A DNA stretch of 64,000 nt. Origin: Cervus elaphus. Lineage: Eukaryota; Chordata; Mammalia; Artiodactyla; Cervidae. Below, in pieces: positions 11,395 through 23,802 of the stretch. Made by a program: the position numbers and the translations under genes. The notes under the pieces are model-generated. The model was not told the DNA's origin and did no database searches. It worked only from the letters and a program-made list of their open reading frames with translations. The stretch's first letter is position 1. Each line of letters begins with the position of its first letter. Where the stretch lies: positions 31,965,001 through 32,029,000 of the forward strand of contig NC_057843.1 in NCBI RefSeq assembly GCF_910594005.1, read 5' to 3'.

Positions 11395-13010
11395 ACTGAT
11401 TAAAACAGAATTAGGAATCAGTGAACTAAAATGGACAGGAATGGGGGAATTTAATTCAGATGACCATTATACCTACTACTGCAGGCAAGGATCCCTTAGA
11501 AGAAATGGAGCAGCCTTAACAGTCAACGAAAGTCTGAAATACAATACTTGAATGCAATCTCAAAAACACAGAATAATCTCAGTTTATTTCCAAGGCAAAC
11601 CATTTAACATCACAGTAATCGAAGTCTATGCTCCAAGCACTAATGCCAAAGAAGCTGAAGTTGAACGGTTCTATGAAGACCTAAGAACTTCTAGAACTAA
11701 CAGCAAAAAATGATGTCCTTTTCATCATAGGGGATTGGAATGAGAAAGTAGGAAGTCAAGAGATACCTGGAGTAACAGGCAAATTTGGCCTAGGAATACA
11801 AAATGAAGCAGGGCAAAGGTTAACAGAGTTTTGTCAAGAGAACACACTGGTCATATTAAACACCCTCAATAAACAATAACTCAAGAGATGACTTTACATA
11901 TAGACATCACAAATTGATTATATTCTTTGCAGCCAAAGAGGGAGAAGCTCTATACAGTCAGCAAAAACAACACCTGGTCACCTAAAGACCTAATAGAAGC
12001 ATAAGAGATTAAGAAGAGGTGGCAAGAATACACAGAAGAACTATACATAAAAAGGTCTTAGTGACCTGGATGGATAATCATGATGGTGTAGTCACTCACC
12101 TAGAGCCAGACATCCTGGAATATGAAATTAAGTGGGTCTTAAGAAGCATTACTATGGACATAGCTAGTGGAGATGATGGAAATACTGTACAATTGTGTTC
12201 ATTTCATATGCTAGCAAGGTGATGCTCAAAATTCTACCAGCTAGGTTCAGCAGTTAATGAACTTTTTGATTAAGCTAAAGCCTTTGATTCTGGATCACAA
12301 CAAACTGTGGAAAATTCTTCAAGAGATGGGAATACCAGACCATCTCATCTGTCTCCTAAGAAACTTGTATGCAGATCAAGAAGCAACAGAACCAGACATG
12401 GAACAATGGACTGGTTCAAAATTGGCATAGGAATATGTGAAGGCCTTATATTATCACCCTGATCATTTAACTTATATGCAGATTACATCCTGCAAAATGC
12501 CAGGCTGGATGAATCACAAGCTGCAATCAAGATTGCCAGGCGAAGTATCAAAACCTCAACTTTGCAGATGATTCCACTCTAATGGCAGAGAGCAAAGAGG
12601 AACTAAAGAGCCTCTTGATAAGAGTGAAAGAGGAGAGTGAAAAAGCTGACTTAAAATTCAACATTCAAAAATCTAAGATCATGGCATTGGCCCCATTACT
12701 TCATGGCAAATTGAAGGAGAAAAACTGGAAGCAGTGCCAGACTTTATTTTCTTGGGCTCCAAAATCACTGCAAATGCTGACTGCAGCAATGAAATTAAAA
12801 GATACTTGCTCCTTGGAAGGAAAGCTATGACAAACCTAGATAGCATGTTAAAATGTAGAGACATCACTTTACCGACAAAGGTCCATGTAGTCAAATGTAT
12901 GATTTTTTCCAGTAGTCATGTATGGATGTGAGAAGTAGACCATAAAGAAGGCTGAGCACCGAATAATTGATGCTTTTGAACTTTTGTGCTCCTTGTGGCC
13001 AGTGCAATTC
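11395..13010 (+). mobile_element. BovB fragment with internal deletions
   Basis: This plus-strand BovB starts within the endonuclease coding region (AGGAATCAGTGAACTAAAATG) and passes the GGAAGTCAAGAGATACCTGG block at 11750. It continues into the RT region and ends near GAATTGATGC-type sequence at about 12970-13010, lacking the BovB 3' terminus. Compared with the copies at 40323 and 58672 it has internal deletions around 11870-12000 and 12230-12260. Frames 12019-12222 and 12582-12830 are short RT and post-RT relics with stops between them. Loss of the 3' end means it was deleted or rearranged after insertion. Confidence 0.88.
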
Positions 13011-14469
13011 TTAAATGATGCATCCATCTACTTACAGTATAAGAAAATAACACACACTGTATCAAACAATTGGCACAGTAGCCCAATGAAGAAATCACAC
13101 TGAAAAAATGGTAAATTAATGTTTTTAAAATTATTAAAAACATCAAAAATTATGATAACATGTGGCAGAGAAAGACTATTATATAGACATTTTATGATAT
13201 TGTTTTCTGCCTAAAGGCAGAAATACCCTATCCTTCCTTCTGACAAAAAAACCAAAACCAAAAACAAAAAAAAAACACAACTATTTAAAAGTTTTAAAAT
13301 GGGTCAATTCCAGGAACATTGAACCATGATTAAATAAATATCCATCATAAGAGCTTTCTAAGCCCAGAAATCATAGAAGTTGTCATGCTCACTCTTATAA
13401 TCTGCTAAAACATAGAACATGGAAAAAATAAAGAGTTGTAAAAGGACAAGACAATGAAATAGAATGAGAAATACATGGAGAAATCAAAGCAGAGAGGAAA
13501 AATGAGAAATATCCAGAGAAGTAATAAAGATCAAAGACCTAGCTCTATTTGTGAAGGAACAAACTCAATCTCCCAGTTCATTATTTATTTCCTGAAGTAT
13601 CTGAGAGTCTTCAATATTTTTGTAACAGCAAAATAGGTTTTTGATATCAGTTATATGATATCTTTGGAAAGTTCTGTAGTATAAAACAAACCATTTATTA
13701 ATATGTAAGTACGGTGTGTGCCTCTGGCATATCTAGTGCCGGAATTGGAACTCCACCAGGACAATGACCATGCTTTTTAAATTTTTCATATTTGTAAACC
13801 CTGAGCCTAGCACACAGTAGTCTTTCAAAAAATGTTTCTGGATAAGTAAATGAAAAAAATAACATTTTCGTGGAATACTGAGGAGACAGAAGAATGCAAG
13901 GCATAGATGAGAAGACAACTGGCACATGAAAAATAAATAAAACAAGTAGTGAGCATTATGACATGCTTGACACCGGGGGGAGGTGGTCAAAGGAGGGAAA
14001 AGTAACTGTGAGGTAGTCTTCATTGGAAAAGTGGGATATGAACTGGGGTTTTAAATGAGTTTTCATATAGGATGCTAAGAAAAGAGGTAGTCACAATATA
14101 GGTGGAAATGAGACATATTCAAGAGAGCAGACAGGTCTGATTGTAGCATTAAGATTGAGATTTTAAACAAAAATGTGAAGATAATGATTCTAATGACATA
14201 GGTCCCTGTGGCATATAGACTTGCTGTGGTACTAGTGATGTGACACATATAATAGGAAAGATACTGAAGGTCACATTTAATCCTTAAGTAAAATGGCATA
14301 AAAAAAATGATGATGGTGATGGAGAAAAGCAATGGAATTAGTAACCAAACATTTTCTGACTCTGTTTATAAATTTGTGACCCTGGTAAAATCTATCAAAT
14401 TCTGTTAAACAAATTTTGAAACATGAGAGTAATAACTTATATCCTGCTAAACTTTCGGTGGTGAGCATG
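13011..14469. other. Unassigned DNA with a MIR-like tail
   Basis: No gene is recognised. 13797-13855 (CCTGAGCCTAGCACACAGTAG followed by a TCAAAAAATGTTT block) resembles the common 3' end of MIR-type ancient SINEs in plus orientation. An A/C-rich tract lies at 13243-13280 and a G run at 13973-13980. 13980-14150 has the composition of an old interspersed repeat, but I cannot assign it. Confidence 0.45.
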
Positions 14470-14478
14470 CTCTGGGTT

Positions 14479-14658
14479 GGACTTCTCTGGTGATTCAGAT
14501 GGTGAAGAATCTGCCTGTAATGCAGGAGACCTGAGTTCAGTCCCTAGGTTGGGAAGATCCCCTGGAGAAGGGAATGGCTACAGAGGTGCCTGGCAGGCTA
14601 CAGTCAAAGGGGTCTCAAAAGAGTCGGACAGGATTAAGCAACTAATACAACAACAATA
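14479..14658 (+). mobile_element. Bov-tA SINE
   Basis: It begins GGACTTCTCTGGTGATTCAG, a tRNA-Glu-derived head, and continues through GGGAAGATCCCCTGGAGAAG to a BovB-like tail ending in ACAACAACAAT. The direct repeats CTCTGGGTT (14470-14478) and CTGTGGGTT (14659-14667) flank it with one mismatch. The SINE body is internally shortened in the CACTCCAGTATT region. The head resembles a tRNA but is not a functional tRNA gene. Confidence 0.9.
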
Positions 14659-14728
14659 CTGTGGGTTATATAAATGTAAAAATACAGTGTTGTACACAGG
14701 AAATTTACACAACGCTATAAACCAATGT

Positions 14729-15463
14729 TCAGTTCAGTTCAGTCGTTCGGTTGTGTCTGACTCATTGCAACCCCATGGACTGTAGCACACCAGGCCTCCC
14801 AGTCCATCACAACTCCCGGAGTTTACTCAAAGTCATGTCCATTGAGTCAGTGATGCCATCCAACCATCTCATCCTCTATCATCTCCTTCACCCACTTTCA
14901 ATCTTTCCCAGCAACAGGGTCTTTTTCAATGAGTCAGTTCTTCACATCAGGTGGTTAAATTATTGGAGTTTCAGCTTCAGCATCAGTCCTTCCAATGAAT
15001 ATTCAGGACTGATTTCCTTTAGGATGAACTTGTTTGTTCCCCTTGCAGTCCAAGGGACTCTTAAGAGTCTTCTCCAACACCACAGTTCAAAAGCACCAAT
15101 TCTTTGGTGCTCAGCTTTCTTTATAGTCCAATTCTCACATCCATACATGACTACTGGAAAAACCATAGCTTTGACTAGAAGGACCTTTGTTGGCAAAATA
15201 ATGTCTCTGATTTTTAATAAGCTGTCTAGGTTGGTCATAACTTTCCTTTCAAGGAGCAAGAATCTTTTAATTTCATGGCTGCAGTCACCATCAGCAGTGA
15301 TTTTGGAGCACAAAAAAATAAAGTCTGCCACTGTTTCCACTGTTTCCCCATCTATTTGCCATGAAGTGATGGGACCAGATGCCATGATCTTAGTTTTCTG
15401 AATGTTGAGTTTTAAGCCAACTTTTTCACTCTCCTCTTTCACTTTTATCAAGAGGCTCTTTAG
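14729..15463 (-). mobile_element. 5'-truncated BovB
   Basis: The plus-strand left edge is the tandem TTCAGTTCAGTTCAG that marks the reverse-complemented BovB 3' terminus. The element extends about 735 bp to the C-terminal half of its protein and stops at CTTTTATCAAGAGGCTCTTTAG. Confidence 0.92.
14960..15451 (-). pseudogene. BovB ORF C-terminal fragment, 163 codons
   Basis: The reverse-strand frame encodes the region after the RT core: KVGLKLNIQKTKIMASGPIT, then a block around FLCSKITADGDCSHEIKRF, VVMYGCENWTIKK, FELWCWRRLLRVPWTARGTN and PEYSLEGLMLKLKLQ. This is the conserved C-terminal part of BovB. All RT catalytic motifs are absent because of 5' truncation, so it cannot be active. The frame is unbroken, so the insertion is fairly recent. 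Confidence 0.88.
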
Positions 15464-16549
15464 TTACTTCAATCAAAAATAAATCTTAAAAAAAATTATG
15501 TCAGTTTTTTAGACAAAGAGCTAGATATTAATAAAAATAGATTAATAAAGAAACATAATATCAAATATTTTGATAACTATATCAATATTATTTGGTTTAT
15601 TTTATAATTTTAGCAATATTGTAAGAAAGGGGATCATAAAACTGGCTTTACCATAAAACTTTCAAAAAGATCCTTGACACAATAAAAGTTATAAAACACT
15701 CCCTTAATTGGAATTACTTTATCAAAAATGGAGAAAGCAGGCAGGACAGGTTTGCAAAACTGATGTATCTGCCACATCCAGAACTGATGAAATTTATGTC
15801 TCCTAATACAGGTTACCACTCTAGATGGAATTGGGAGAAATATGTTAGAATTACAAATGTATAGTCTTATAAAAAGAAAAAAATACTGATAAATGCACGT
15901 CCAAAGTTCTGAATGATGAACATATATAGGATATATTTTACAAAATCCCCACGGGAGCATGCAAAGATAACAAGACATAAAGTCCGATTAAATGCTGTTA
16001 ACTGAAGTTTAGAGACTTTTGGAAAGGAGGCATGAGAGGACGAAGTCATGACCTCACTGGGAAAGCAAATGTGCACCAATTGTAAATCCTTTTTTTTTTT
16101 TTTCAGTTGATGACCTAATATGACGAAATGTCCCCCCACTTAGGAAAAAGTAAATGCTGTGAAATTGGTTAAGTCATAAACTATAGAGAAGGACATGTAA
16201 GAAAGCTAGACAATTGCTATTCTGAAGAATGATTGTTCTCAAGATGAAATATGCCAAGATCTCTTGGTTCTAGAAATTTGCCAAGTTCAAGGCAGCCTGC
16301 TTGAGCCTAGGAAAATAGTTCAAAAGCAGAGTGTGTGATTATTGATATTTGGTCTCAATTTAGCATGGTTATATAAATTTTTCCTGGAAAAGAATGCTTG
16401 AGACATTGAGAATTTATACAATAAAATCCAGTTCCTAAAAGCAAAACATTGACTAGGTTTGTAAGGTCCCTTTTAGTTCAATCAGTGTAAAGATTTGATC
16501 AAACAAGTGTAATCATTGATTTAGTCAACTGAATAACAAGATGAGCGAT
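15464..16549. other. Unassigned AT-rich DNA
   Basis: No gene, promoter or repeat family recognised. A T run occurs at 16089-16103. Short reverse frames (15634-15978, 15867-16139) overlap each other and have no known domain. Confidence 0.55.
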
Positions 16550-16860
16550 TGTTGGAGGTCAGAAACACACGTGGTTTGTGTGCACATGTCAATTAAGCTT
16601 TATTGGAAGCAATAATAAATTATGGGTAAATAAAGAACCACAAAGTCTGGATTTAGGATACTTACACTATGTATCAACTCCTTCACAGAGCTGTCAGAAG
16701 GTCTCCCATCAAACTGTAAACATCTTACGTCTTTAGACAGGAACAAATGTGGCTAGGACCACTGCAAACTTTCTGAGAACATTAATATTTCTGTTTGTAG
16801 CCAGGCCATTAATGCCCCAACATGCTTTTATGAAAACTGAATAAAGTTTGGAGTCTTACA
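16550..16860 (-). mobile_element. Possible old solo LTR
   Basis: A 311-bp block starts TG and ends CA. Read on the minus strand it begins TGTAAGACTCC, carries an AATAAA hexamer about 60 bp before its end and finishes CTGACCTCCAACA, the layout of a retroviral LTR with a short U5. No matching 4-6 bp target duplication is visible at the edges. The family is not assigned and it may be another repeat type. Confidence 0.3.
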
Positions 16861-17330
16861 ATAGAGACTAAATGAAGTCTCAATCCCAGTTGGCTCTATC
16901 TCAGTCATACAGATATCAGCAAAATGAGAACTTGAGCATAAGTATGGGTAGTTTCAGTTATAATTATTTTTGTCAATTAATAAAGCAAATCTCTTGGTAT
17001 CCAACAGTGTTCCTGAGGATGATGGTGAAGATAGGTAGCTCTACCCCAGCACTTTCAGAGTTTCCCAGATATATTTCATAGATTTATTAAGAACAACATT
17101 GACATTACACTGAATTCTAGAGTAGCTATGTGTAATTAATGTCCATATTAGAGGAGGTAAAATGAAAAATTAAACAAATATACTCTCTGGAGTTCAACAA
17201 TTAAAGCAAATGGGAAATGAAAGAATGCTTGGGTCAATTATCAGTGGATAATGAGATTTGAACTCTCTTTTAGAGGAAAGGCATATGAAAGATATTGAAG
17301 TCTTTCAAGTCAAGTAGTTTGGTCACTGTT
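16861..17330. other. Unassigned DNA
   Basis: About 470 bp without a recognisable gene or repeat. The frame 16872-17081 has no known motif. Confidence 0.5.
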
Positions 17331-17545
17331 GGGGCTTTCCTTATGGCTCAGATGGTAAAGAAACTGCCTGCAGTGTGGGTGACCTGGGTTTGATTTCTCA
17401 GTTGGGAAGATCCCCTGGAGAAGGAAATGGCTACTCACTCCAGTATTCTTGCCTGGAGAATTCCACGGACAGAGGAGAATGGCGGGCCACAGTCCGAGGG
17501 ATCACCAAGAGTCAGACATGACAGAGTGACTCACACTTTTAGTTT
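17331..17545 (+). mobile_element. Bov-tA SINE
   Basis: The tRNA-like head starts GGGGCTTTCCTTATGGCTCA and is followed by GGGAAGATCCCCTGGAGAAG, ACTCCAGTATTCTTGCCTGG and the tail CAGACATGACAGAGTGACTC. It is close to full length. The B-box-like segment has decayed, and no clear target duplication was identified. Confidence 0.92.
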
Positions 17546-19797
17546 CCATGCAAAAAATATGAAGAGTCCATGATTATATTTAGAGTCAAGGAGTTCTACT
17601 GTAAAGTTTTACCATAGCACAGTGAGATAATCCAGCCTTAAGTATAACTTCTTCGAGAAAATAACTGGCATTAGTTGTCAGATGAAGCGCATTAGTTGTT
17701 ATGGAACTTATTAAAAAAAAACAATAGCTTCAACTATACCACTTGTTGAGCACAGCATGTAGGGCATGCTCTCCCATGGCAGGTCAGGTTAGGCACAAAA
17801 AAGCTGTGTGAGCATGTCTGAAGCTTCTGTTTTCATTACATTTGCTAATATTCTGTTGATCAAGATCTACAGCAATAGACCTGGAATGTAGGATGCCACA
17901 GTTGGCCCTCAGCCACAATAGTAACAATAATCTAGTCTACCAGACCAAATAAAAGCAAGGATCTAGTACAAGAGAAATATTTCTGGGAGGCAGCAGTGTA
18001 AAATGACAGAAACATCTTGAAGAATAATTTTTAAATGTCTACAAATGATATAATGCACATATCTTACATACCAGCTGGATATGTAACCTATAATTTACTG
18101 ATTACGGCAGTTTTCTCTGAGAAATCAAGGGATCTGTGGGGGGACAGGGAACACAAGATGTTTCACTTGTATATATTACATTTTTACTTCTAGTTGTGGT
18201 GAAAACAGACTAGATTCTGAAACGAGGAGTAAGATGCTAAAATTTGATAAATTTGGAGAGAGGCTACATGAATACATTATATTACATATAAACATATTAA
18301 TCATGAGTACATTTTAATCTCCCATACTTTACTACACACTTAGATTATTTTCAAATTTAAAATAAAATTAAAAATACCTTTGCTCTAGACAATTATTTCA
18401 GTACCAATAAAACTTAACATTATTATTGTTGAATTATCCACATTTTCTAGCAGACTATAAACCCCAAGGTAAAACAGTCATCTCAATTATTTATCTATAA
18501 GGACTGCAATGAATTCAGTATACAAACTTAGGAAACAAGCATGGAGTTAATGAAGAAAATGTCCCAAATCTAGTGATCTTTCTCTGGCCACATAGTAATT
18601 GGCAGAGCCAGGATTGTAACAAAAGAATCTAAATTCCAGAGTTTATGATTTTAACTGAATTCCGTTCTACTTTTGTTGTTGAGTGAATGGATAGATAGAT
18701 TTTTTGTCACAATTTTTACCAAATTACTATAAGGCTAATTATTTAACTATTTTACTTGAATCTTTATAGAAGTTTTAACTGTTTGATGTCAATAAAACAG
18801 AAATTGTATATATTATAGGGGGATTTAATATAGGGAATTAGTTAGATTTGTATTAGAGAATGCAAATGCTGTGGTAGGAAAAAAATCATGAAATAGGTCT
18901 GATGGCTAGGGAAGAATTTGAGTTTTGAAATACAGAACTTTTTAGAGACCCTGAAAATCTAGGATTCATAAACAGATGTATAATGTGAAATTGGTTTCCA
19001 GGGAGAAAAATAAGGCTTATAAAAATGAAATTACTAATATTTTATGATGCTCTCACTAGTCTCACCTAACAGAAGAGAGGGAAGCAGGATGTAAACCAGA
19101 ACATTAAGCAAAGTCTATTAAATCTAAGTTCTATGCTTTCTTTTTTTCATATTCATTGCAGCACAGTTGCCTCCTAGTACAGATAGAAGTTTCAATCAGG
19201 ACTCAAAGATTGATAAGGTGAAATAAAGAAAACTGCTATTTCCACTAAGACCTTTAAAACTGGGACTTTAATCAGAAAGCTTTTATTATATGATAATGCA
19301 CTGAAGAAACATTTCATGGGATGGTTAGCTAAAAGTTAGGTCTCAGGTAATGTTTTATTTACTTAATTTCAGTAAATATTGTGAATTAATAGTTTGCAAA
19401 TAGAAAGAGGATATGCCATTGGTACTATTCTATCTTTTTTTTGCTTTTTATTATATTCACAAATGTGGCATAAAAGATACTAAGAATAATTTAGGGAAAG
19501 TTCTGTATAGCCAATCAAACTGAATAAAGCAAGAACATATCTGCCTTAGTTCATTTATTTTGAGGCAGACAATTTCTTTTAATCTTGGATAGAGTTTTTT
19601 CTCCCTTTTTCAACAGAAGTGACTCTTGAAAAGATGTATCCCTTTAGAATTTTCAAGACAGTGAAGAAAATTTTCTCAAATCCAAAAAATATTTGAACTT
19701 TAATCTATAGTTCTGTTCTCATTTGTTTTTCCTCTTCCTATGCTGTCAACTCTTTGGATTACTGTGTTCCCTAACATGAAAGCCCAACAAATATATA
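17546..19797. other. Unassigned DNA with a MIR relic
   Basis: No gene found. 18575-18665 (GGCCACATAGTAATTGGCAG, then AGCCAGGATTGTAAC) matches the reverse complement of the MIR core, where functional copies have a TAGTAAGTGGCAGAGC block. The remainder is AT-rich with no long open frame. Confidence 0.5.
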
Positions 19798-19920
19798 GGT
19801 TTTTAAAATGAGATATATTTGGCATTTAACATTATATTAATTTCAGGCTCACATTATGATATAATATATGTATATATTGCAAAATTATCACCATAATAAG
19901 TCCATCATACAGTTTTAAAG
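19798..19920 (-). mobile_element. L1M 3' UTR fragment
   Basis: GAGATATATTTGGCATTTAAC, then TATATTAATTTCAGGCTCAC and TATATTGCAAAATTATCACC, follow the reverse complement of the old L1M 3' UTR in order and spacing. It is about 120 bp and strongly diverged. Confidence 0.65.
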
Positions 19921-21624
19921 AAAATTATAAGGGCATTTCAGTTTACTTCTTAATTTCTGAAGGAAAGGCTCACTGTTCTGGATATGAAGTAAAAGTTATA
20001 GAATATGATAATAAAAAGGCCAACTGCTGATTGTCACAAGTGATTAATTTAAGTAGCTGCTTTTACTCAAAGGGTTATGTTCTCCCTCAAGTTGTTTCCT
20101 ACTCTTTCACCTATTGGACACCTCATTTAATGATTAACACATCATGACACCATAAAGGCAAAGTATTGGAGAGATTCTTTTTAATTTTAGGTAGAACAAT
20201 GCCTATTTTGACTTATTTTTTTAATTTGTATCATACAGTTGGTGTGTAAACTAAAAATACAAGAGAATTAAAACTTGGCTAATTCTTAATGCATTTTTCA
20301 GGTAAAAAATTCAAACATAAAACACAAAACAATTTAAAAAACACAACTAGCAAAAGTTAATATATTGTCCTGTTGTCTCTCACTGGGTTCTGAAGCTTCA
20401 CTTTTTTTCACAACTATTTCCCTATACACTGCCTCAATAGATCTCCTGTGATGAACACTGTATACATTCTTCTTACTGATGGTTTAATATTTGTATCCAT
20501 AAATATCATAGGTTATTATTTTGTATATCTACACAAATGCAGTAAAAATATATTAGACATGATTTTATACCTAGGTCTTTAATTCACCATTATCTTTTGT
20601 AGTTTTACACATGTGGATACATTTAGATTTAATAACTATTACCATGGTTTATTTCCATTTTCCATTTTTATCTTCTATTGTTAATTATGTTGGTTTTCCC
20701 AGTCATTTGCTATAGAACATGCTTTTATAATCCTTATTTTGCACATAGGTAAACATTTTTCTAGGATACAGAGCTGCTTATAGAATTTCTGGATCTTGGA
20801 ATATGTACTTTTTCAAGCTTACAATTGCAGAAGGTGTCCAAAATATTATGCTGCAAAACTCTTATACCTAAGAAGAGCTTGACTTTGCTATCTTTTCAAA
20901 AGCATAGTCATATTTTCTCAATAAAATGATTACAAAACTGTTTATCCTTTTTTATAAAATTTGCATTTAGTTAACAAGTTTATTGGTCCATTTTTCTGTT
21001 TTATGAATTATGTGTTCATATATTTTGCTGTTATTTTGTGCATAGATCTGATTGTTTTTTCATTTTATTATTTAACATTGTGCTCCTTTATGATTGCTGC
21101 TTTTTGTGCCTTAAAAAAATATTCTTTAACCTAAACTTTGAGGATAAGTATTTTGACAACATTTTGAGTTTTGCATTTGATATAAAAATTGTCAGAAATT
21201 TAATCTGCATATGGTTCCAGAAATGGGTATAATCTTATTTTTCCCATTCAATTAGAAACATTTCCAATTCATTCATTTTAAAAGATTCATTTTGCCTCAG
21301 CTATTTTTAAAGTTCTTTCCCCCCCATCCAAACAAATAACTCACTTGTACTTGTCTATTCTTAACTCTCTTTCCTGTATTGTTAATTTTAATTAATAAGT
21401 TAAATTTATTTTATTAACAATAAATCATTGTTTAATTAATTTTATTCTACATGTAAATTTTCAAACAGAACATCTTTAAAATAGGAGCTTCATAAATCTT
21501 GAACTGAGGTAAAGCAAGACTTCAGTTTGATTCTTCATGTAAACATAGTCTTTGCTGATCTTCAATCTGGTTTCTTTCACATGAATTCAAGAAATATTTT
21601 GCCAATTTTTATAACACTGTGTGG
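19921..21624. other. AT-rich DNA, possibly decayed LINE sequence
   Basis: No gene is recognised. 20760-20860 weakly resembles the C-terminal ORF2 region of very old L1 elements on the minus strand, but I cannot support a call. A C run lies at 21320-21325. Confidence 0.4.
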
Positions 21625-22057
21625 AACAGGTATTTTTATTTATGTATAATTCACATACCATACAATTAAACACTTTAAAGTGTAATATTCAGTTATGTTT
21701 AGTGTATTCAGAAAGTTGTGAAATAATCATAATTACCTAATTCCAAGTACTTATATCACTCTAAGAAGAAGCCCCCATAAAACCATCAGCATTCACACCA
21801 TATTCTTTGACCACCACCCCATCCTCTGATAAACACTATGTGGTCTTTTGCAACTGACTTCTTTCACTTGGTATAAATTTTTTGAGGTCAATTCATAATG
21901 TTTCCCATTTTAGACTTCACTTTCTTATGGTTGAATAACATTCCATTTAATTATACTAGCACTTTTGGTTTATCCATTTATCAATTGACAGACATTAGGA
22001 TTATTTCTAGTTTTTGCCTATTGTGAAAAAAAGTTACCATGAACATTCTTAAACACA

Positions 22058-23385
22058 TTTTTGTATTGTTGTTTTTCAGTCCCTAAGTCATGTCCAACTC
22101 TTTGTGACCCTATGGACTGTAGTATGCCATGCTTCCCTGGCCTTCACTACTGTCCCAAGTTTGCTCAGACTAATGCCCATTGAGTAAATGATGCCATTCA
22201 ACCATCTCATTTTCTGTTGCCCCGTCTTCTCCTGTCCTCAATCTTTCCAGCATCAGGGTCTTTTCCCATTGAGTCAGCTCTTGGCATCAGGTGGTCAAAG
22301 TATTGGAGCTTTAGCTTCAGCATTGGTCCTTCCAATGAGTATTCAGGGTTGATTTCTTTTAGGATTGGCTGGTTGATCTCCTTGTTGTCCAAGAGGCTCT
22401 CAAGAGTCTTCTCCTGTATCACAGTTCAAAAGCATGAATTCTTTGGCACCCAGTCTTCTTTATGGTCCAACTATCACATCCATACATGACTACTGGAAAA
22501 GCCCTGGCTTTCACTTATATGGACCTTTGTTGGCAAACTGATGTCTCTGCTTTTTAATATGTTGTCTAGGTTTGTTATAGCTTTTGTTCCAAGGATCAAG
22601 GGTCTTTTAATTTCATTGCTGTAATCACTGTCCACAGTGATTCTGGAGCCCGAGAAAATAAAGTTTGTCACTGTTTCCACTTTTTCTCCATTTGTCATGA
22701 AATGAAGGGACCAGATGCCATGATCTCCATTTTGTGAATGCTGAGTTTCAAGGCAGGTTTTTCATTCTCCTTTTTCTCAGTCATCAAGAGGATCTTTAGT
22801 TCTTCTTTGCTTTCTGCCACTAGAGTGATATCATCTGCATATCTGAGGTTGTTGATATTTGTACCAGCAATCCTGATTGTGGCTTGTGAGTCATCTAGCC
22901 CAACATTTTGTATGGTGTACTCTACATATGAGTTAAATATGCAGGGTGACAATATACAGCTTTATCATACCCCTTTCCCAATTTTGAACCAGTCCATTGT
23001 TTCATGTTTGATTCTATCTGTTGCTTTCTGACCTGCATATAGGTTTCTCAGGAGACAGGTAAGGTGATCTGGTATCCCCAATTCTTTAAGAATTTTCCAC
23101 AGTTTGTTGTGATCCACATAGTCAAAGGGTTTAGTGTAGTCAATGAAGCAGAAGTAGATGTCTTTGTAGAATTTCCTTGCTTTTTCTATGATCCAGTGGA
23201 TGTTGGCAATTTGCCTTTTCTAAATCCAGCTTCTACACCTGGAAATTCTCAGTTCATGTACTACTGAAGTCTAGCTTGAAGGATTTTGAGAACTACCTTG
23301 CTAGCATGTGAAATGAGCACAGTTGTATAGTTGTTTGAACATTCTTTTGCATTGCCCTTTTTTGGGATTCCATATGTCTTTAGTA
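22058..23385 (-). mobile_element. 5'-truncated BovB nested in an L1ME
   Basis: The left edge (TTGTTGTTTTTCAGTCCCTAAG) is the reverse-complemented BovB 3' end. About 1.3 kb of BovB follows up to TTGCATTGCCCTTTTTTGGG. Translation on the minus strand gives RT and post-RT pieces in several frames, including LRYADDITLVAESKEELK (motif C, frame 22695-22952) and FIDYTKPFDY (motif A with its aspartate). Multiple frameshifts make it inactive. No clear target duplication was found. Confidence 0.92.
22695..22952 (-). pseudogene. BovB RT motif C fragment
   Basis: The 85-residue minus-strand frame includes the RT catalytic motif C as LRYADD, followed by ITLVAESKEELKILL. It begins MSPCIFNSYVEYT, where intact relatives read LSPCLFNLYAEYI, so it starts at an internal methionine. 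Frameshifts separate it from motif A upstream and from the C-terminal domain downstream (22474-22698). It is a non-functional relic. Confidence 0.8.
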
Positions 23386-23654
23386 TTTTTATGTAAATAA
23401 TTAGGAGTTACATTGTTGGTCATAAGAAAGCTCTGTGTTTAACTTTTTATGTTTTAATCATTTTCCAAAGCAGATGCAACATTTTACTATTACACTGCAA
23501 TTTATGAAAACTGGCCTCTGGGGTTTCTCTGGCCAGGAAGGAACATTGAGAATCAGGCACTTTTTACTCAAGGCAAGAAGGCAACCTAGGACCACTGACA
23601 TTTCTCTGAGAAATCACCACCTACACACCCAGGTAGAAAGAAGTGTTTGCTCCC

Positions 23655-23802
23655 TACTTCACTGGTGGGAGGTGGGAGGGAAGTTTAAGAGGGAGGGGGC
23701 ATTTGTATGTCTATGGGTGATTTCTGTTAGGTATGGCAGAAACCAACAAAACATTGTAAAGCAATTATCTCCCAGTTAAATAAATAAAATTTTAAAAAGA
23801 AA
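23655..23802 (+). mobile_element. Bovine-type L1 3' terminus
   Basis: TGGGAGGTGGGAGGGAAGTT, GTCTATGGGTGATTTCTGTT and GTATGGCAGAAACCAACAAA end in an A-rich tail (AATAAATAAAATTTTAAAAA). This is the terminal 140 bp of a bovine L1 in plus orientation, very strongly 5'-truncated. Confidence 0.85.

Larger units (their letters stand above)
21625..23510 (-). mobile_element. Old L1ME-type LINE, split by a BovB
   Basis: 21625-22057 reads as the reverse complement of an L1ME 3' UTR and ORF2 end (TAATTCACATACCATACAAT, ACATTCCATTTAATTATAC, GTTTATCCATTTATCAATTG). The same element resumes after the BovB at about 23386 with CATATGTCTTTAGTATTTT, then GTTTAACTTTTTATG and CATTTTCCAAAGCAG in the correct order. 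The BovB at 22058-23385 is therefore nested within it. Confidence 0.75.

Noticed and set aside
14479..14658. tRNA gene
   Set aside because: The tRNA-Glu-like head belongs to a Bov-tA SINE and lacks an intact cloverleaf. The same applies at 17331, 28029, 54700, 57169 and 63425.
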